This document shows, piece by piece, positions 6,393-13,395 of a stretch of 21,115 bases of DNA. Location: NCBI GenBank assembly GCA_023415775.1, contig JAEZJM010000016.1, forward strand, positions 1-21,115. The letters run 5' to 3'. Numbering within the stretch: position 1 is the stretch's first letter; each line of letters opens with the position of its first letter. Below the pieces are notes generated by a model. It saw nothing but the letters and a program-made list of their open reading frames with translations. It made no database searches and had not been told where the DNA came from. A program made the position numbers and the translations under genes. Source of the DNA: Bacillota bacterium. Lineage in GTDB: Bacteria > Bacillota > Negativicutes > Sporomusales > UBA7701.

Positions 6393-7091
6393 GTGGTGAA
6401 CATCGTGGTCGAATGGCAGCCGGTCATCCTGTCAATCAAAGTAGCTCTCTGCTCACTAGTGTTTGTCGCCATTTTCGGTGTACTGGCCGCCCACCTGATG
6501 CGGCGCTGCGACTTCCCCGGCAAGGCGGCGGCGGAAGCGCTCTTTACCATGCCGCTAGTGCTGCCGCCGGTCGTCACCGGCTTCCTGCTCCTCATCCTCA
6601 TCGGCAAACAGGGGCCGGTGGGGCGGCTGCTCGACGAGCACTTCCACACCCAGATCATCTTCACGCCGTACGCCGCCATCCTCGCCGGCACGGTGGTCGC
6701 CTTCCCGCTGATGTACCAGAGCACCAAGGCTGCTTTTCTCGCCGTCGAAACCAACCTCGAAGACGCCGCGCGGACGCTCGGCGCCGGCGAGTGGCGCGTG
6801 TTCTGGACCGTGACCCTGCCGCTGGCCTGGCCCGGCCTCGTCGCCGGCCTCGTCCTGTCGTTCGCCCGCGCTCTGGGAGAATTCGGGGCGACCATCATGG
6901 TGGCGGGCAATATCCCCGGCAAGACCCAGACCATCCCGCTGGCGATATACTTTGCCGCCGAGTCCAACGACCTTACCCAGGCCGGCCTGTATGTGGTGAT
7001 AATCAGCCTCATCACCTTCTCGCTGATTTTCTGGCTCAACAGCTGGTCCAAGACAAAAGGCAAACCGGCGTCAACCAAGGTGGTGTCGTGA
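6393..7091 (+). CDS. modB: Molybdate ABC transporter permease
   Basis: A 232-aa integral inner-membrane protein with about five to six hydrophobic helices, forming the channel of ModABC. The permease coupling motif EDAARTLGAGEWRVFWTVTLP sits near residues 120-140, and GEFGATIMVAGNIPGKTQT is typical of ModB. The start is uncertain. GTG 6393 gives the longest frame but has no good SD; GTG 6405 follows a weak GGTGA and would give MVEWQPVILSIKVA. The upstream pseudogene may have disturbed normal translation initiation. The stop (TGA 7089-7091) overlaps the ATG of modC by one base, indicating translational coupling. Confidence 0.95.
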   Translation: MVNIVVEWQPVILSIKVALCSLVFVAIFGVLAAHLMRRCDFPGKAAAEALFTMPLVLPPVVTGFLLLILIGKQGPVGRLLDEHFHTQIIFTPYAAILAGTVVAFPLMYQSTKAAFLAVETNLEDAARTLGAGEWRVFWTVTLPLAWPGLVAGLVLSFARALGEFGATIMVAGNIPGKTQTIPLAIYFAAESNDLTQAGLYVVIISLITFSLIFWLNSWSKTKGKPASTKVVS

Positions 7092-7738
7092 TGCTGGCGG
7101 TCGATATCAAGAAAAATCTTCCCGACTTTACCCTCGAAGTCAAGTTTACGGTCGAACGCAACGTGCTCGTGCTGTTTGGTCCGTCGGGCAGCGGCAAGAC
7201 CACCGTGCTGCGCTCGATCGCCGGCCTCGTCCGCCCGGACGGCGGCAGCATCGTCCACGACGGGCGGGTAATCTACGCCGCGGAGACCGGCGTCTTTGTG
7301 CCGCCGCGGGAACGCAACGTCGGCTATATGTTCCAGGAGTTCGCCCTCTTTCCCCATATGAACGTGAAAAAGAACATTTGGTACGGCGTCAAAAAGCGTA
7401 ACCAGGAAGCGGCGCAAATGTACGAGCGTCTGATGGAGCTGCTCAAGATCGGGCATCTCGCCGGTCGCTACGTGGGACAGCTGTCCGGCGGCGAAAAGCA
7501 GCGGGTGGCCCTGGCTCGGGCGCTGATGGCCGAGCCGAGAATCCTGCTTCTCGACGAGCCGTTATCGTCGCTTGACAGCGCCACCCGTCTGGAACTGCAG
7601 GCGGAACTGAAAAGGATGCAGGAGCTGTGGGACATCCCCTTCATCCTCGTCACTCACGACCCGGACGAAGCCAAAGCCCTCGGCCACCAGATCCTGTTTC
7701 TCGACAGGGGCCGGCAGGCAGCGCCGCAGTGGTCGTAA
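7091..7738 (+). CDS. modC: Molybdate ABC transporter ATP-binding protein, short form
   Basis: The 215-aa ATPase of the transporter. Walker A GPSGSGKTT (about residues 31-39), Q-loop QEFALFPH, signature LSGGEKQRVALARAL, Walker B ILLLDEPLSSLD and H-loop VTHD are all present. It ends soon after the H-loop region, so the C-terminal TOBE (molybdate-sensing) domain of long ModC proteins of about 350 aa is absent. This is a known short form and there is no obvious TOBE remnant before the next gene. ATG 7091 overlaps the modB stop. A longer open frame extends upstream through modB, but that stretch only shadows modB. Sensing is presumably done by the separate regulator at 4067-5005. Confidence 0.94.
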   Translation: MLAVDIKKNLPDFTLEVKFTVERNVLVLFGPSGSGKTTVLRSIAGLVRPDGGSIVHDGRVIYAAETGVFVPPRERNVGYMFQEFALFPHMNVKKNIWYGVKKRNQEAAQMYERLMELLKIGHLAGRYVGQLSGGEKQRVALARALMAEPRILLLDEPLSSLDSATRLELQAELKRMQELWDIPFILVTHDPDEAKALGHQILFLDRGRQAAPQWS

Positions 7739-7790
7739 TTACTGTGCCGAAATTGTTGTTGGCGAGGACGATGTAAATGGGGTGAACTCT

Positions 7791-8345
7791 ATGCGGATCA
7801 TTGTCGGAATCTCGGGCGCCAGTGGCGTTATTCTTGGGGTAAATCTGCTTAAGGCGTTAGCGCGGCATACGGATTGCGAGACGCATCTCGTAGTCACCAA
7901 AGGCGCAGAAGCGACCTTCCCGTATGAAACCGATATGCGTATCGATGAAGTAGGCCGGTTGGCTACTCATTATCATGCTATCGATGATATGGCGGCGCCG
8001 ATTTCCAGCGGTTCGTTTAAAACGGACGGAATGGTCATAGTGCCGTGCAGCATGAAAACGCTCGCCGGCGTGGTCACCGGGTACTCCGACAATCTGCTCC
8101 TGCGGGCAGCCGACGTCTGTCTAAAGGAAAGACGGCGCGTCGTTCTCGTTCCAAGAGAAATGCCTTTAAGCTCCATACATCTCGGCAATATGCTGGAAGC
8201 CTCCCGGCACGGCTGCATCATAATGCCGTCGATGATGACATTCTATAACAAGCCCCAAACCGTTCAAGACATGGTCAACCATTTGATCGGAAAAATCATG
8301 ATGTCGTTTGATCTCCCCTTTCCGGGTTTTGTGCCATGGAAATAG
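7791..8345 (+). CDS. UbiX/Pad1-family flavin prenyltransferase
   Basis: A 184-aa flavoprotein. Family members attach a dimethylallyl group to FMN, making prenylated FMN for UbiD-type decarboxylases. The N-terminal flavin motif GISGASGVILGVNLLKAL and the core PCSMKTLAGVVTGYSDNLLLR followed by VLVPREMPLSSIHLGNM are classic. ATG 7791 is preferred over the upstream GTG 7782 because GGGGTGA lies 5 nt ahead. It follows modC by 52 bp and has its own terminator at 8359-8399. No UbiD-type decarboxylase is encoded in the window, so its partner must be elsewhere, or it may supply cofactor generally. Aromatic-acid decarboxylase small subunits (BsdB/PadC-like naming) are the same family. Confidence 0.92.
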   Translation: MRIIVGISGASGVILGVNLLKALARHTDCETHLVVTKGAEATFPYETDMRIDEVGRLATHYHAIDDMAAPISSGSFKTDGMVIVPCSMKTLAGVVTGYSDNLLLRAADVCLKERRRVVLVPREMPLSSIHLGNMLEASRHGCIIMPSMMTFYNKPQTVQDMVNHLIGKIMMSFDLPFPGFVPWK

Positions 8346-8358
8346 GCGATAAGTGAGT

Positions 8359-8399
8359 AAGACACCCGGCCGTGTTTGCCATGGCCAGGTGTCTTGTTT
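8359..8399 (+). terminator. Terminator after the ubiX-like gene
   Basis: AAGACACC-C-GGCC pairs with GGCC-A-GGTGTCTT (one C·A mismatch) around an 11-nt loop, followed by GTTTG. It lies 13 bp after the stop and separates the mod/ubiX transcript from the RpiR gene. Confidence 0.8.
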
Positions 8400-8467
8400 G
8401 CCGGGAGGGCCGATTCGGCCGGCAACGCCCAATAATCTGATAAATATTCTCCGATGGGCTCCGGATA

Positions 8468-8476
8468 TGCTATAAT
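8468..8476 (+). promoter_or_regulatory. Extended -10 promoter of the RpiR gene
   Basis: TGC-TATAAT is a perfect extended -10 (TGn plus the consensus hexamer), 70 bp before the chosen ATG. No good -35 is visible at 17 bp, which extended -10 promoters tolerate. Transcription starting near 8483 excludes the upstream alternative start at 8454. Confidence 0.65.
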
Positions 8477-8546
8477 GAATGAAGCATTTCCTTCTGGTTA
8501 TAAAGTGCAAGTCGATATCGGCTTCATTCTGTCGGAGGGCAGCAAT

Positions 8547-9392
8547 ATGCAGCAACTGGGGAAAAAGATACAGGAACATTTCTTCGAGATGAGTCCGAAG
8601 CAAAAGAAAATTGCCGAGTACATATCGAACAATTATGATAAGGCGGTCTTCCAGACCGCCAAGCAGTTATCCCGTGAAGTGGGCGTGAGCGAGGCCACCG
8701 TGGTTCGCTTCGCCGTAGTGCTCGGCTACGACGGCTACCCCCAGTTGATCAAGGCGATGAGCGAGATGGTGCGCGACAGGATCACCACCGTGGAGCGCCT
8801 GGAGTTTTCCCTCAAGACCCCGCAGGGCTCCATCCTCAAAGACGTGATGGAGCACGACATCGCCAACATCAAGCTCACGCTCGAGGAACTCGACCTGCCC
8901 AGCTTCCTTGAGGCGGTCAAGAGTATGACCAGCGCCAAGCACATTTACATCGTCGCCCTGAGAAGCGCGGCGTCTCTGGGAACCTTCCTGCACTTCTACC
9001 TCCAGATACTGCTTAAAAACAGCCGCCTGATAACCAAGGCCGACACCCTGTTCGAGGACTTGGCCAGCGTCGGTCCGGACGACCTGGTTATCGGCATCTC
9101 CTTCCGCCGCTATACTCGCCAGACCGTCGAAGGAATGAGCTTCTGCCGCGAAAAGGGCGCCCGCACGATGGCGATTACCGACGACCATACCTCTGCGCTG
9201 GTCAAGCGCAGCAGCATTGTCCTTCTCGCCAAACGCGACATGTCCACCTTTATCGATTCCTTCGTCGCGCCGCTGTCGCTCATCAACGCCCTAATCGTCG
9301 CCGTGGGCACGGAGCGTCCCAAGCATACCAGGCAGACGCTCGCCGAGTTCGAGGCCATCTGGCAGAAGCAGAACATCTACCACAAGGACTAG
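8547..9392 (+). CDS. RpiR/MurR-family transcriptional regulator with SIS domain
   Basis: A 281-aa cytoplasmic regulator. The N-terminal HTH_6 domain (about residues 5-80) carries SPKQKKIAEYI, QLSREVGVSEATVVRF and LGYDGYPQL. A C-terminal SIS fold (about 125-255) normally binds a phosphosugar or similar ligand. ATG 8547 is chosen over the longer frame because GGAGGG lies 6 nt upstream and the family starts at this point. It has its own extended -10 promoter and terminator. It is convergent with the BKACE-aminotransferase operon and is the nearest regulator to it. RpiR proteins often bind TGAAA...TTTCA-like inverted repeats, and one such perfect repeat overlaps the operon promoter at 11855-11882. 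The ligand is unknown. Confidence 0.92.
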   Translation: MQQLGKKIQEHFFEMSPKQKKIAEYISNNYDKAVFQTAKQLSREVGVSEATVVRFAVVLGYDGYPQLIKAMSEMVRDRITTVERLEFSLKTPQGSILKDVMEHDIANIKLTLEELDLPSFLEAVKSMTSAKHIYIVALRSAASLGTFLHFYLQILLKNSRLITKADTLFEDLASVGPDDLVIGISFRRYTRQTVEGMSFCREKGARTMAITDDHTSALVKRSSIVLLAKRDMSTFIDSFVAPLSLINALIVAVGTERPKHTRQTLAEFEAIWQKQNIYHKD

Positions 9393-9414
9393 GGTCCGCC
9401 GCCGGGAATAAAGG

Positions 9415-9455
9415 AAGAGGCTGTTCGCGCCGAACCAGCGCGAATAGCCTCTTTT
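9415..9455. terminator. Bidirectional terminator between RpiR gene and BKACE gene
   Basis: Sixteen-base arms (9415-9430 and 9438-9453) with one G·T wobble around a 7-nt loop. T-rich sequence follows on both strands. It serves the convergent RpiR gene and the leftward BKACE operon that ends at 9520. Confidence 0.9.
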
Positions 9456-9519
9456 CCCTTTAGCCATATCGGCTCTCTATAATCTCGCTGTTCCTGTTGG
9501 CCGTGTGCTGCCGCCGGGT

Positions 9520-10329
9520 TCACAGCCCGAGGATTCTCTTCGCGTCCTCGGGGGTTGCGATCTCCCGGCCGAAGGCCTTGGCGATGTCCGCGATCCGTTT
9601 GACCAGCGACAGGTTTGTCGCCAGTACGCCTTTAGAGTAGTAGACGTTGTCCTCCAGCCCTACCCGCACGTGCCCGCCCAGGGCAAGGGCGACGGTCGAC
9701 AACGGCACATGGGCCGGGCCGACAACGGAAACCGACCATACGCAATCCGGCGGCAGGCTCTCGACGAGGTGGAAGAGCTGTTTGGCGGTCGCCGGCTGAG
9801 AGCCTTTAACGCCCATCACCAGGTTGAACTGCAGCGGATCTTTCAGCAGGCCTTCCTTCTTGAAGTCGAGGGCGTTCTGGATCATAGCGGTGTCGAAAAC
9901 CTCGATCTCCGGCTTGATGTTTCGCTCCAGCATTGTCTTGGCCAGGAAGCGGACAAGCGGGGGATCATTGACGTTGGCCGAATTGGGGAAGTTCGACGAC
10001 CCTGTCGACAGGCTGGCCGACGCGGGATTGAGCTCCAGCGGCTGCGCCCGGTCCTCAAGAGTTTTTCCCGCCCGGGCCCCTGTCGAGATCTGGCGGATGA
10101 TCGGGCAGCCGGTGGCGTCCATTGCTTTGAAGATCGCTGCGAAGTAGCCGCGCAGGTGGGTCGGCTTGCCTTCGTCGTCGCGGGCGTGGATGTGGCAGAC
10201 CGAGGCTCCCGCCCGGTAGCACTCCAGCGCGTCGCTGGCGACCGCTTCCGGCGTGAGCGGCACGTGGGGTGTCATCTCGCGGGTGGGGACGTTGCCGGTG
10301 GGAGCGACGGTGATGATCAGCTTCTCCAT
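9520..10329 (-). CDS. BKACE family enzyme (beta-keto acid cleavage, DUF849; Kce-like)
   Basis: A 269-aa zinc TIM-barrel enzyme that condenses a beta-keto acid with acetyl-CoA to give acetoacetate and a new CoA ester. In lysine fermentation Kce acts on 3-keto-5-aminohexanoate. Residues matching the characterised Kce are all visible: zinc ligands H46 and H48 (CHIHARD) and E226 (VGLED), plus S82, E143, R222 and D227, so catalysis should be intact. Substrate-pocket residues cannot be judged by eye. ATG 10329 sits 9 nt after GAGG; a GTG at 10335 is too close to that SD. The gene follows the aminotransferase by 24 bp in one operon. The other lysine-fermentation genes are absent here, so the substrate is probably different. 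Confidence 0.93.
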   Translation of the reverse strand: MEKLIITVAPTGNVPTREMTPHVPLTPEAVASDALECYRAGASVCHIHARDDEGKPTHLRGYFAAIFKAMDATGCPIIRQISTGARAGKTLEDRAQPLELNPASASLSTGSSNFPNSANVNDPPLVRFLAKTMLERNIKPEIEVFDTAMIQNALDFKKEGLLKDPLQFNLVMGVKGSQPATAKQLFHLVESLPPDCVWSVSVVGPAHVPLSTVALALGGHVRVGLEDNVYYSKGVLATNLSLVKRIADIAKAFGREIATPEDAKRILGL

Positions 10330-10353
10330 TGTCACATACCTCGCCTTTAACGA

Positions 10354-11682
10354 TTATCGTAATTCTTGATCGAGTTCGCCGAACCCCGCCACCATGGCGG
10401 CGACGATCTCGTCGGCCTGATCCTTGGTAATGTTCAGCGGCGGCGCCAGCAGGAACTGGTCGCCGTTTTCCCCGTCGGCGTTGCCGGTGCCGGGGTAGAC
10501 GATGATGCCGTGCTTGATGAGTTTCTGGGTCACCTTCTCCGCGACCCCCTGGGCCACCGGGAACGGCTCCTTGGTCTTCTTGTTGCGGACGAACTCGAGC
10601 CCCTGCATAAGGCCCTTACCGCGCACGTCGCCTACGAACCGGAACGGCAGAACCTTCTCCTGCAGCTTCTCCAGCAGATACTTGCCGACGATGCGGGAAT
10701 TTTCGGCGATCTTGTCGCGGATGAGGATTTTCACTACCGCCACCGCCACCGCTGACGCCAGCGGGTTGCCGCCATAGGTGTGGCCGTGGACAAAAATGCC
10801 CGACCCCTTTGCGAACGCGTCGAAGATCTCGTCCTTGACGACGACGCCGCCGAGCGGCGCGTAGCCGGCGCTCATCCCCTTGGCGACGCAAATCATGTCC
10901 GGGATCACCCCGTAGTCGTCGATGGCGAACATCGTGCCCGTCCGCCCGAAGCCGGCCATAACCTCGTCGTCGATAAACAGGATGTCGTACTTGTCGCAGA
11001 TCTGGCGGGTGATTTTGAAATACTGCGGATGGGGAACCAGCGCGCCGCAGGCCGCGCCCACCACCGGCTCGGCGATGAATCCCGCGATAGTGTCCGCGCC
11101 CTCAAGCTTTAGGATTCTCTCCAGGTCGTACGCGCACCGGGCGCCGCACGTCTCGGGTTTTTCGCCGAAATCGCAGCGGTAGCAGTAGCATGGGGCAGCC
11201 TTGGGGAAGTTGAGCAGCAGCGGGGCGTATTTTTTCCGTCGCTTGTCCCCGGTCATCGACAACGAGCCGATCGTGTTGCCGTGAAAAGCCTTCCAGCGGG
11301 AGATGAGGCGGTATTTGCTCGTTTTTCCGTCCCGTTCGAGATAATACTGGCGGGCCAGCTTCAGCGCCGACTCGGTCGCCTCCGAGCCGCCGGACACCAG
11401 ATAAAGCTTGTTCAGCGAGCCGGGAGCCAAGCCGCTGACGAGATCCGCCAGCTCCCGAATGGGCTGCGAAGTCCAGCGTGACAAGTGGCTGAACGCGACC
11501 TTCTGGGCCTGTTCGGTCATGGCCTTCACAACCTCGGGGTGGGCGTGGCCCAGGTTGGCTACGGCTGCTCCACTGCAGGCGTCAAGGTATTTGTTGCCGG
11601 CGGTGTCGAACAGGTAGGCCCCTTCCCCGTGATCCACCTCCATGTGCGTCTTGCGCACACTGCGGTAAAATACGTTATCCAT
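10354..11682 (-). CDS. Class III PLP-dependent aminotransferase (omega-amino acid type)
   Basis: A 442-aa fold-type I aminotransferase. PLP motifs are GGSEATE (98-104), the Asp of IDDEVMAGFGRTG (D239, pyridine N contact) and K268 in CVAKGMSAGYAPLGG, the Schiff-base lysine. The family moves terminal amino groups from omega- or beta-amino acids to pyruvate or 2-oxoglutarate. A cysteine-rich insertion C165-x-C167-x2-C170-x8-C179-x3-C183 is unusual for the enzyme class and could bind metal or be structural. ATG 11682 is chosen because AAGGAGG lies 8 nt upstream; the 103 extra residues of the longer frame are low-complexity and start before the predicted mRNA start. It is the first gene of an operon with the BKACE gene, where it could make the keto acid that BKACE cleaves. 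The substrate is not determined. Confidence 0.93.
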   Translation of the reverse strand: MDNVFYRSVRKTHMEVDHGEGAYLFDTAGNKYLDACSGAAVANLGHAHPEVVKAMTEQAQKVAFSHLSRWTSQPIRELADLVSGLAPGSLNKLYLVSGGSEATESALKLARQYYLERDGKTSKYRLISRWKAFHGNTIGSLSMTGDKRRKKYAPLLLNFPKAAPCYCYRCDFGEKPETCGARCAYDLERILKLEGADTIAGFIAEPVVGAACGALVPHPQYFKITRQICDKYDILFIDDEVMAGFGRTGTMFAIDDYGVIPDMICVAKGMSAGYAPLGGVVVKDEIFDAFAKGSGIFVHGHTYGGNPLASAVAVAVVKILIRDKIAENSRIVGKYLLEKLQEKVLPFRFVGDVRGKGLMQGLEFVRNKKTKEPFPVAQGVAEKVTQKLIKHGIIVYPGTGNADGENGDQFLLAPPLNITKDQADEIVAAMVAGFGELDQELR

Positions 11683-11736
11683 CGATCCGGCCTCCTTATA
11701 ATGATAGTTTTTATAAATGACCATATTGTCGAACAG

Positions 11737-11813
11737 CGGGCAGTCCGCCGCAAAACAGCAAAGAGGGCGATGCCGGTGCGGGAGGGCGGGAGAGGCCGTA
11801 ACGTGACTGCCCG
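11737..11813 (-). other. Structured 5' leader of the aminotransferase operon
   Basis: The gene-free stretch 11683-12189 holds this leader, the promoter/operator at 11855-11904, a tiny ORF and a terminator. Within the predicted mRNA leader of about 185 nt, CGGGCAGTC (+ 11737-11745) and GACTGCCCG (11805-11813) are perfectly complementary and would close a loop of about 59 nt. Downstream of it come AT-rich bases and the SD. No known riboswitch class was recognised. Confidence 0.35.
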
Positions 11814-11854
11814 ACCAGGAAGTGACGGCGCAGACTGAGCGCAAGCGCGAAAGA

Positions 11855-11882
11855 ATACAATGAAATTTTAATTTCATTGTAT
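11855..11882. promoter_or_regulatory. 28-bp perfect inverted repeat, candidate RpiR-type operator
   Basis: The arm ATACAATGAAATT (11855-11867) and its exact reverse complement (11870-11882) are separated by TT. The core TGAAATT-TT-AATTTCA resembles the AT-rich TGwAATT-type sites reported for RpiR-family proteins such as HexR. The right arm contains the -10 box of the leftward promoter, so binding would block transcription. The RpiR gene at 8547-9392 is the obvious candidate binder, by inference only. Confidence 0.7.
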
Positions 11883-11904
11883 CTCTAAAAATGAAGTAAT
11901 ACAA
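11876..11904 (-). promoter_or_regulatory. Promoter of the aminotransferase-BKACE operon
   Basis: On the - strand TTGTAT (complement of 11899-11904) and TACAAT (complement of 11876-11881) are separated by exactly 17 bp. The start point would fall near 11869, giving a leader of about 185 nt before ATG 11682. The -10 box lies inside the 28-bp inverted repeat. Confidence 0.7.
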
Positions 11905-12083
11905 TACATAATTAAAAACTTTGTGATCGTATATTCTTATGAAATTACCAAATAGCTGGATAATACCTTCTCGGCGCACTACACGAGGCAAGGAAGCCCG
12001 CTCACACCAAACATTCTGTTTGCAGTTGTCCGGTTTTTTGTTTTCCGCGTTAAACGAACATTATATTTAGGAGGGAAAAAGAA

Positions 12084-12197
12084 ATGCGTCTTCGGAAAAC
12101 AGCGTATGGTGGGAGCGGGTACTGCTCGCCCCGGTTAAAACAAAACGCCCCGCAACGGCGGTCCGTTACGGGGCGTTTTTCAGTGACTGCTATTTGA
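12084..12197 (+). CDS. Possible 37-aa small ORF or remnant start of a lost gene
   Basis: ATG 12084 follows an excellent SD (AGGAGG, 9 nt upstream). The frame runs 37 codons through the terminator hairpin at 12142-12179 and ends at TGA 12195-12197, overlapping the 3' end of the opposite-strand dehydrogenase gene. The peptide is basic (MRLRKTAYGG...) and matches nothing I recognise. A TATATT box exists only 2 bp before the SD, too close to produce a leadered mRNA. The most likely reading is the abandoned beginning of a deleted gene, or chance. Confidence 0.25.
   Translation: MRLRKTAYGGSGYCSPRLKQNAPQRRSVTGRFSVTAI
12142..12179. terminator. Terminator for the Ord-like dehydrogenase gene (bidirectional)
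   Basis: Seventeen-base arms (12142-12158 and 12163-12179) with one C·A mismatch around a CGGT loop. TTTTT occurs on the + strand, and CGTTTTGTTTT on the - strand 10 bp after the dehydrogenase stop. It separates the dehydrogenase from the aminotransferase operon, so these are distinct leftward transcripts. Confidence 0.9.
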
Positions 12198-13188
12198 AGC
12201 AGTGCGGCGCCTGGATATCGACCATCGTCCTAAGCCCCGGGCGGGCACTGGCGACCGACGGGATAGCGTTGACGAGGATGGCGCAGGTCGCTACGTCGCC
12301 GTTGACGCCGCCCTTAAACGACGAATCCAGCGAAGGCGTACCGTCGATGACGATGCGGTCCCTGACGTCGGGCTGGCCGATGGCGGCGCGGAAAATCATC
12401 GTAACCAGCTCTTCGCCGTCCACGATGCCGCGACCGATCTGCTGCACGCCGAGAACGTCGCCCGCCTTCACCGTCAGGCCTTCGGTTTTCACCTCATGCT
12501 CGGCAACGATCGGTGAGATGATGTCTTCCGTCTTTTCCAGCTTCCAGCCGAGGCAGGAAGCGATCATGTGCATCGATTCAGTGAGGCCTACGTGGCGCAG
12601 CGTACCCTCCGTGACCTTGTCGTGGAACTGCGCTACGGTGAGGCCGGCGCCGATCTTCTCCTGGAAGGGGATGCGCCGGAAGGTCGCGTCCTGGATGCGC
12701 TCCACCGTAACCTTGCGGACATTGCGGCATACCCCGGTCATCACCACCGGGAGATAATCCATCAGGAAACCTGGGTTGACGCCGGTGGCCAGAACGGCGA
12801 CATTGTTTTCCTTGGCCAGCCTGTCGATTTTACCCGCCAGTCCGGGGTTGGTCGGCCACGGATAGCTCAGCTCCTCGCAGGAGGAAATGACGTTGACCCC
12901 GTACGGCAGCAGCTCCGCAAGCTGGTCGGCGGTCTTGGCGAGGCTGGAAGTCGTTGTGAGGATGACGACATCGACGTCCTTACCGCCCAGCACCGCTTTC
13001 ATGTCGGCGGCGACCTTCACCCCGAGCGCCGGCAGGCCAGCCAGCACGCCGATATCCTGGCCCGCTTTCGCCGGATCGGCGTCGATCGCTCCCACGATCT
13101 CGATGCCGGCCTTTTCCGCCAGGAATTGCGTCACCTTGTTGCCGATCGGCCCCAATCCCATTTGGACAACCCGTGTCTTTTTCGCCAT
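12190..13188 (-). CDS. 2,4-diaminopentanoate dehydrogenase (Ord)-like NAD(P)-dependent oxidoreductase
   Basis: A 332-aa cytoplasmic oxidoreductase. An N-terminal Rossmann domain opens with VVQMGLGPIGNKV (G11-x-G13-x2-G16). Residues 60-170 include VVILTTTSS and VNVISSCEELSYPW, then ATGVNPGFLMDYLP, features of the dihydrodipicolinate-reductase-like/DapDH group. Ord oxidatively deaminates the C4 amino group of 2,4-diaminopentanoate in ornithine fermentation. The usual partners oraSE and ortAB are absent here, so a different amino acid substrate is likely. ATG 13188 (MAKKTRVVQ) is chosen over the longer frame since GGGAG precedes it and the Rossmann strand follows at once. It lies between the BKACE-aminotransferase operon and DUF3870 on the same strand, but terminators on both sides make it a separate unit. 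Confidence 0.85.
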   Translation of the reverse strand: MAKKTRVVQMGLGPIGNKVTQFLAEKAGIEIVGAIDADPAKAGQDIGVLAGLPALGVKVAADMKAVLGGKDVDVVILTTTSSLAKTADQLAELLPYGVNVISSCEELSYPWPTNPGLAGKIDRLAKENNVAVLATGVNPGFLMDYLPVVMTGVCRNVRKVTVERIQDATFRRIPFQEKIGAGLTVAQFHDKVTEGTLRHVGLTESMHMIASCLGWKLEKTEDIISPIVAEHEVKTEGLTVKAGDVLGVQQIGRGIVDGEELVTMIFRAAIGQPDVRDRIVIDGTPSLDSSFKGGVNGDVATCAILVNAIPSVASARPGLRTMVDIQAPHCFK

Positions 13189-13260
13189 TTCTTTTCTCTC
13201 CCTTATCACTTTATTTGTCGGCCGGCACCATTGTCTACCTCGCTTCGCCGCCGGCAGGGA

Positions 13261-13306
13261 AAATAAAAAGACCAAAACAGCAAGCGAGCTTGCCGGTTTT
13301 GGTCTT
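13261..13306 (-). terminator. Terminator after the DUF3870 gene
   Basis: The arms AAGACCAAAAC (13268-13278) and GTTTTGGTCTT (13296-13306) continue, after a small internal loop, into GCAAG/CTTGC around CGAG. On the - strand the stem is followed by TTTTTATTTT, a strong U-tract. It stops leftward transcription from DUF3870 before the dehydrogenase gene. Confidence 0.9.
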
Positions 13307-13395
13307 ATCTATCTCGGTAGATGAACAGGGAATCCATCAACCAATAAATAAAACTTACATTCGGTTGCCACTAATTATAACATTTTTTGAATAAT

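Noticed and set aside
6413..7090. Apparent N-terminal extension of modC giving a 441-aa protein
   Set aside because: This stretch reads in a frame overlapping modB, is Arg/Pro/His-rich and shows no domain. ModC begins at ATG 7091, which overlaps the modB stop.
6152..7456. 434-aa leftward ORF opposite modB/modC
   Set aside because: Antisense shadow caused by high GC codon bias; low-complexity Arg/Ala-rich with no recognisable domain.
10336..10353. Separate promoter between the aminotransferase and BKACE genes
   Set aside because: The 24-bp gap between the reading frames is too short and contains just the SD; cotranscription is expected.
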